A stretch of DNA of 6,231 nucleotides, from the NCBI GenBank assembly GCA_027623845.1, contig JAQBUJ010000216.1:1-6231 (forward strand), written 5' to 3'. The stretch is from Pseudomonadota bacterium (GTDB taxonomy: Bacteria; Pseudomonadota; Alphaproteobacteria; Thalassobaculales; Thalassobaculaceae). The position numbers and the translations under genes are program-made. Positions 4,882 to 6,231 of the stretch are shown here, in pieces (position 1 is the first letter of the stretch; each line of letters begins with the position of its first letter). A model generated the notes under the pieces. The model was not told where the DNA came from and searched no databases. It saw only the letters and a list, made by a program, of their open reading frames with translations.

Positions 4882-6231
4882 GTGAACGAGCGAATCATGG
4901 CTCTCTGGCGGGAGGGGGACGCGCATCAAGCGGCCGGTAGGCTGGCGGATGCGGAGCGGTGTTTCCGCGCCGTCGCCGAACTTACCGCCAACAACCCGCA
5001 TCCATTGGACCGGTTGGCCCAGGTCCTGCGCGATCAGGGCCGGCTGGACGAGGCCGCCGAGTTTGCCGCCAGCGCCATCGCCGCCGAAGCCGGCGAACTG
5101 GTGTTTCACAATACCGCCGCGACCATCGCCGCTGCGCGCGGCGAGGATGGCTTGGCCGCCCGGTGTTATCGCCGGGCGCTGCTGATCAATCCAAGTGCCG
5201 GGCTGTGGGCGCCGCTGGCCAGTGTGCTGTATCGCGGCGGCGAGCATGAGCCGGCGGCACGGTGCTATGGCCAGGCGTTGGTGCTGGCGCCGGGTGATCT
5301 GAGCTTGATGTTTGATCTTGGCGCGAGCTGGCAGGCGGCGCGCAGGCATGACGATGCGCGGGTCTGTTACCGGAATATTCTGCGCCGGGCGCCGGGCCAT
5401 GCGCCGACCCTGCGAAATCTGGCCACTCTGGCGGCTGATGATGGAGACATCGAGGCAGCAGAAACCTGGCTGCGCAAAACCCTGGTCCTGGGGCCGGATC
5501 AACCGGCAGTGCTGCGCCAATTCAGTATTCATGAGATCAACCGGGACGCGGTGGCCTCGGCGTTCCGGCACCGGCGTCAGGCGCTCCGCCTCGATCCGAG
5601 CGACGCCGAATCCTGGCGGGCGATTGCCGATGCCGGGCGTCGGTTGGCGCCGAAACAGCCGGACCCCGGTGGTCTGGGCGATCTCGTCGAGGCCATGGCG
5701 CGGGGCGTCGTCGCCGCCCCGCAACTGATCGGCCCGGTGGTCGAGTTGCTGCATTTACAGTCGGGTTTCCAGGCCGCCTGCCGCGTGCTTCAGGGCATGG
5801 CGGTCCCGGTTCTGGCGGACCAATTGGCTGAACACGGGCTCCCCCCGGCGCTGGATTTGCCGGTGTTTCGAACGCTGCTGCCGTTGTCGCTAATCCCCAG
5901 TCCGGGGATCGAGGCGGCCTTGACGGGGCTTCGAGCGGCGCTGCTGCAACTGGCGGCGGCGGGTCGGCTGGAGGGGGGGCGGAACCGGGCGGCGCTCGGC
6001 GGTTTTATCTTGGCTTTGGCCGAACAATGCCTGCTGAACGAACATGTGTTTGTCGAAACGCCCGAGGAGGTCGCGGCAGTCGCGGTCTTAGAGGCGGCGT
6101 TGGCAGGGCGGGCGCAATGGTCACTGCCGGCCCTGGTATTAGCCTGCTACCGGCTGCCCGGCTCGCTTGATCCGGGCGAGGATGAGGCGTTCAAGGCGCT
6201 AGAGGAACGCCATGTCGCGGCCCGGTTGCGG
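4882..6231 (+). CDS. TPR-repeat protein, probable methyltransferase-linked type, 3' end outside window
   Basis: The frame opens after a stop at 4858-4860 and starts at GTG 4882 (VNERIMALWREGDAHQAAG); ATG 4897 is an alternative. All 450 codons to the window end are open, with no stop, so the protein is larger. Residues about 8 to 240 form six or seven tetratricopeptide repeats of about 34 residues, with typical A-G-R-L-x-D-A-E-x-C-F-R-A and L-x-P motifs (for example 90-104 LAARCYRRALLINP and 124-138 PAARCYGQALVLAPG). These form a helical scaffold for protein binding. Residues about 320-450 are a second all-helical region with PVFRTLLPLSLIPSPGIEAAL (327-347) and ALAEQCLLNEHVFVETPEE (378-396). 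From memory, ALAxQCxxNExVF occurs in TPR proteins of Rhodospirillales-type bacteria just before a class I SAM-dependent methyltransferase domain, which would lie beyond the window. There is no signal peptide, so it is likely cytosolic. The substrate is unknown. The long antisense frame on the minus strand is a shadow. Confidence 0.9.
   Translation, partial: MNERIMALWREGDAHQAAGRLADAERCFRAVAELTANNPHPLDRLAQVLRDQGRLDEAAEFAASAIAAEAGELVFHNTAATIAAARGEDGLAARCYRRALLINPSAGLWAPLASVLYRGGEHEPAARCYGQALVLAPGDLSLMFDLGASWQAARRHDDARVCYRNILRRAPGHAPTLRNLATLAADDGDIEAAETWLRKTLVLGPDQPAVLRQFSIHEINRDAVASAFRHRRQALRLDPSDAESWRAIADAGRRLAPKQPDPGGLGDLVEAMARGVVAAPQLIGPVVELLHLQSGFQAACRVLQGMAVPVLADQLAEHGLPPALDLPVFRTLLPLSLIPSPGIEAALTGLRAALLQLAAAGRLEGGRNRAALGGFILALAEQCLLNEHVFVETPEEVAAVAVLEAALAGRAQWSLPALVLACYRLPGSLDPGEDEAFKALEERHVAARLR

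Noticed and set aside
4714..5754. Minus-strand open frame of 346 codons
   Set aside because: Antisense to the TPR gene and running into the repeat array; the TPR pattern on the plus strand is clear.

Overview
The window is GC-rich (roughly 63-65% by eye) with strong G/C preference at third codon positions. Its proteins (a two-domain glutamine-dependent NAD+ synthetase, SnoaL-like and MFS proteins, a TPR protein of the methyltransferase-linked type) fit an alphaproteobacterium, most likely Rhodospirillales-like. That placement is inference from protein style and repeat content; there is no marker gene here.

Left part (1-2320, minus strand): three genes read right to left, a SnoaL/NTF2-like protein (2320-1940), a 107-residue conserved protein of unknown function (1806-1483), and nadE (1359 to beyond position 1, so its C-terminus is outside the window). 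Gaps of 133 and 123 bp separate them, each holding a possible hairpin, so co-transcription is possible but not shown. The gap in front of nadE also holds a degenerate 14-bp tandem repeat.

Divergent region (2321-2616): a 31/31/19/19-bp direct-repeat array with small hairpins lies upstream of the SnoaL-like gene. It is followed by a REP-like palindromic motif that overlaps the longest possible N-terminus of the next gene.

Middle (2617-4776, plus strand): a 12-TM major facilitator superfamily exporter. One base after its stop codon begins a roughly 910-bp array of four units of about 219-239 bp. Each unit has long inverted-repeat arms. The array appears non-coding. The four units are mosaics of each other, and one pair of arms carries a compensatory base change, which makes this the most interesting structure in the window.

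Right part (4882-6231, plus strand): a TPR-rich protein running off the end of the window. Its later region resembles the linker found in TPR proteins that end in a SAM-dependent methyltransferase domain.

I see no tRNA, rRNA, CRISPR array, transposase, toxin-antitoxin pair or recognisable defence system. The genes do not form one obvious pathway: nadE is housekeeping, and the others are accessory or of uncertain role.
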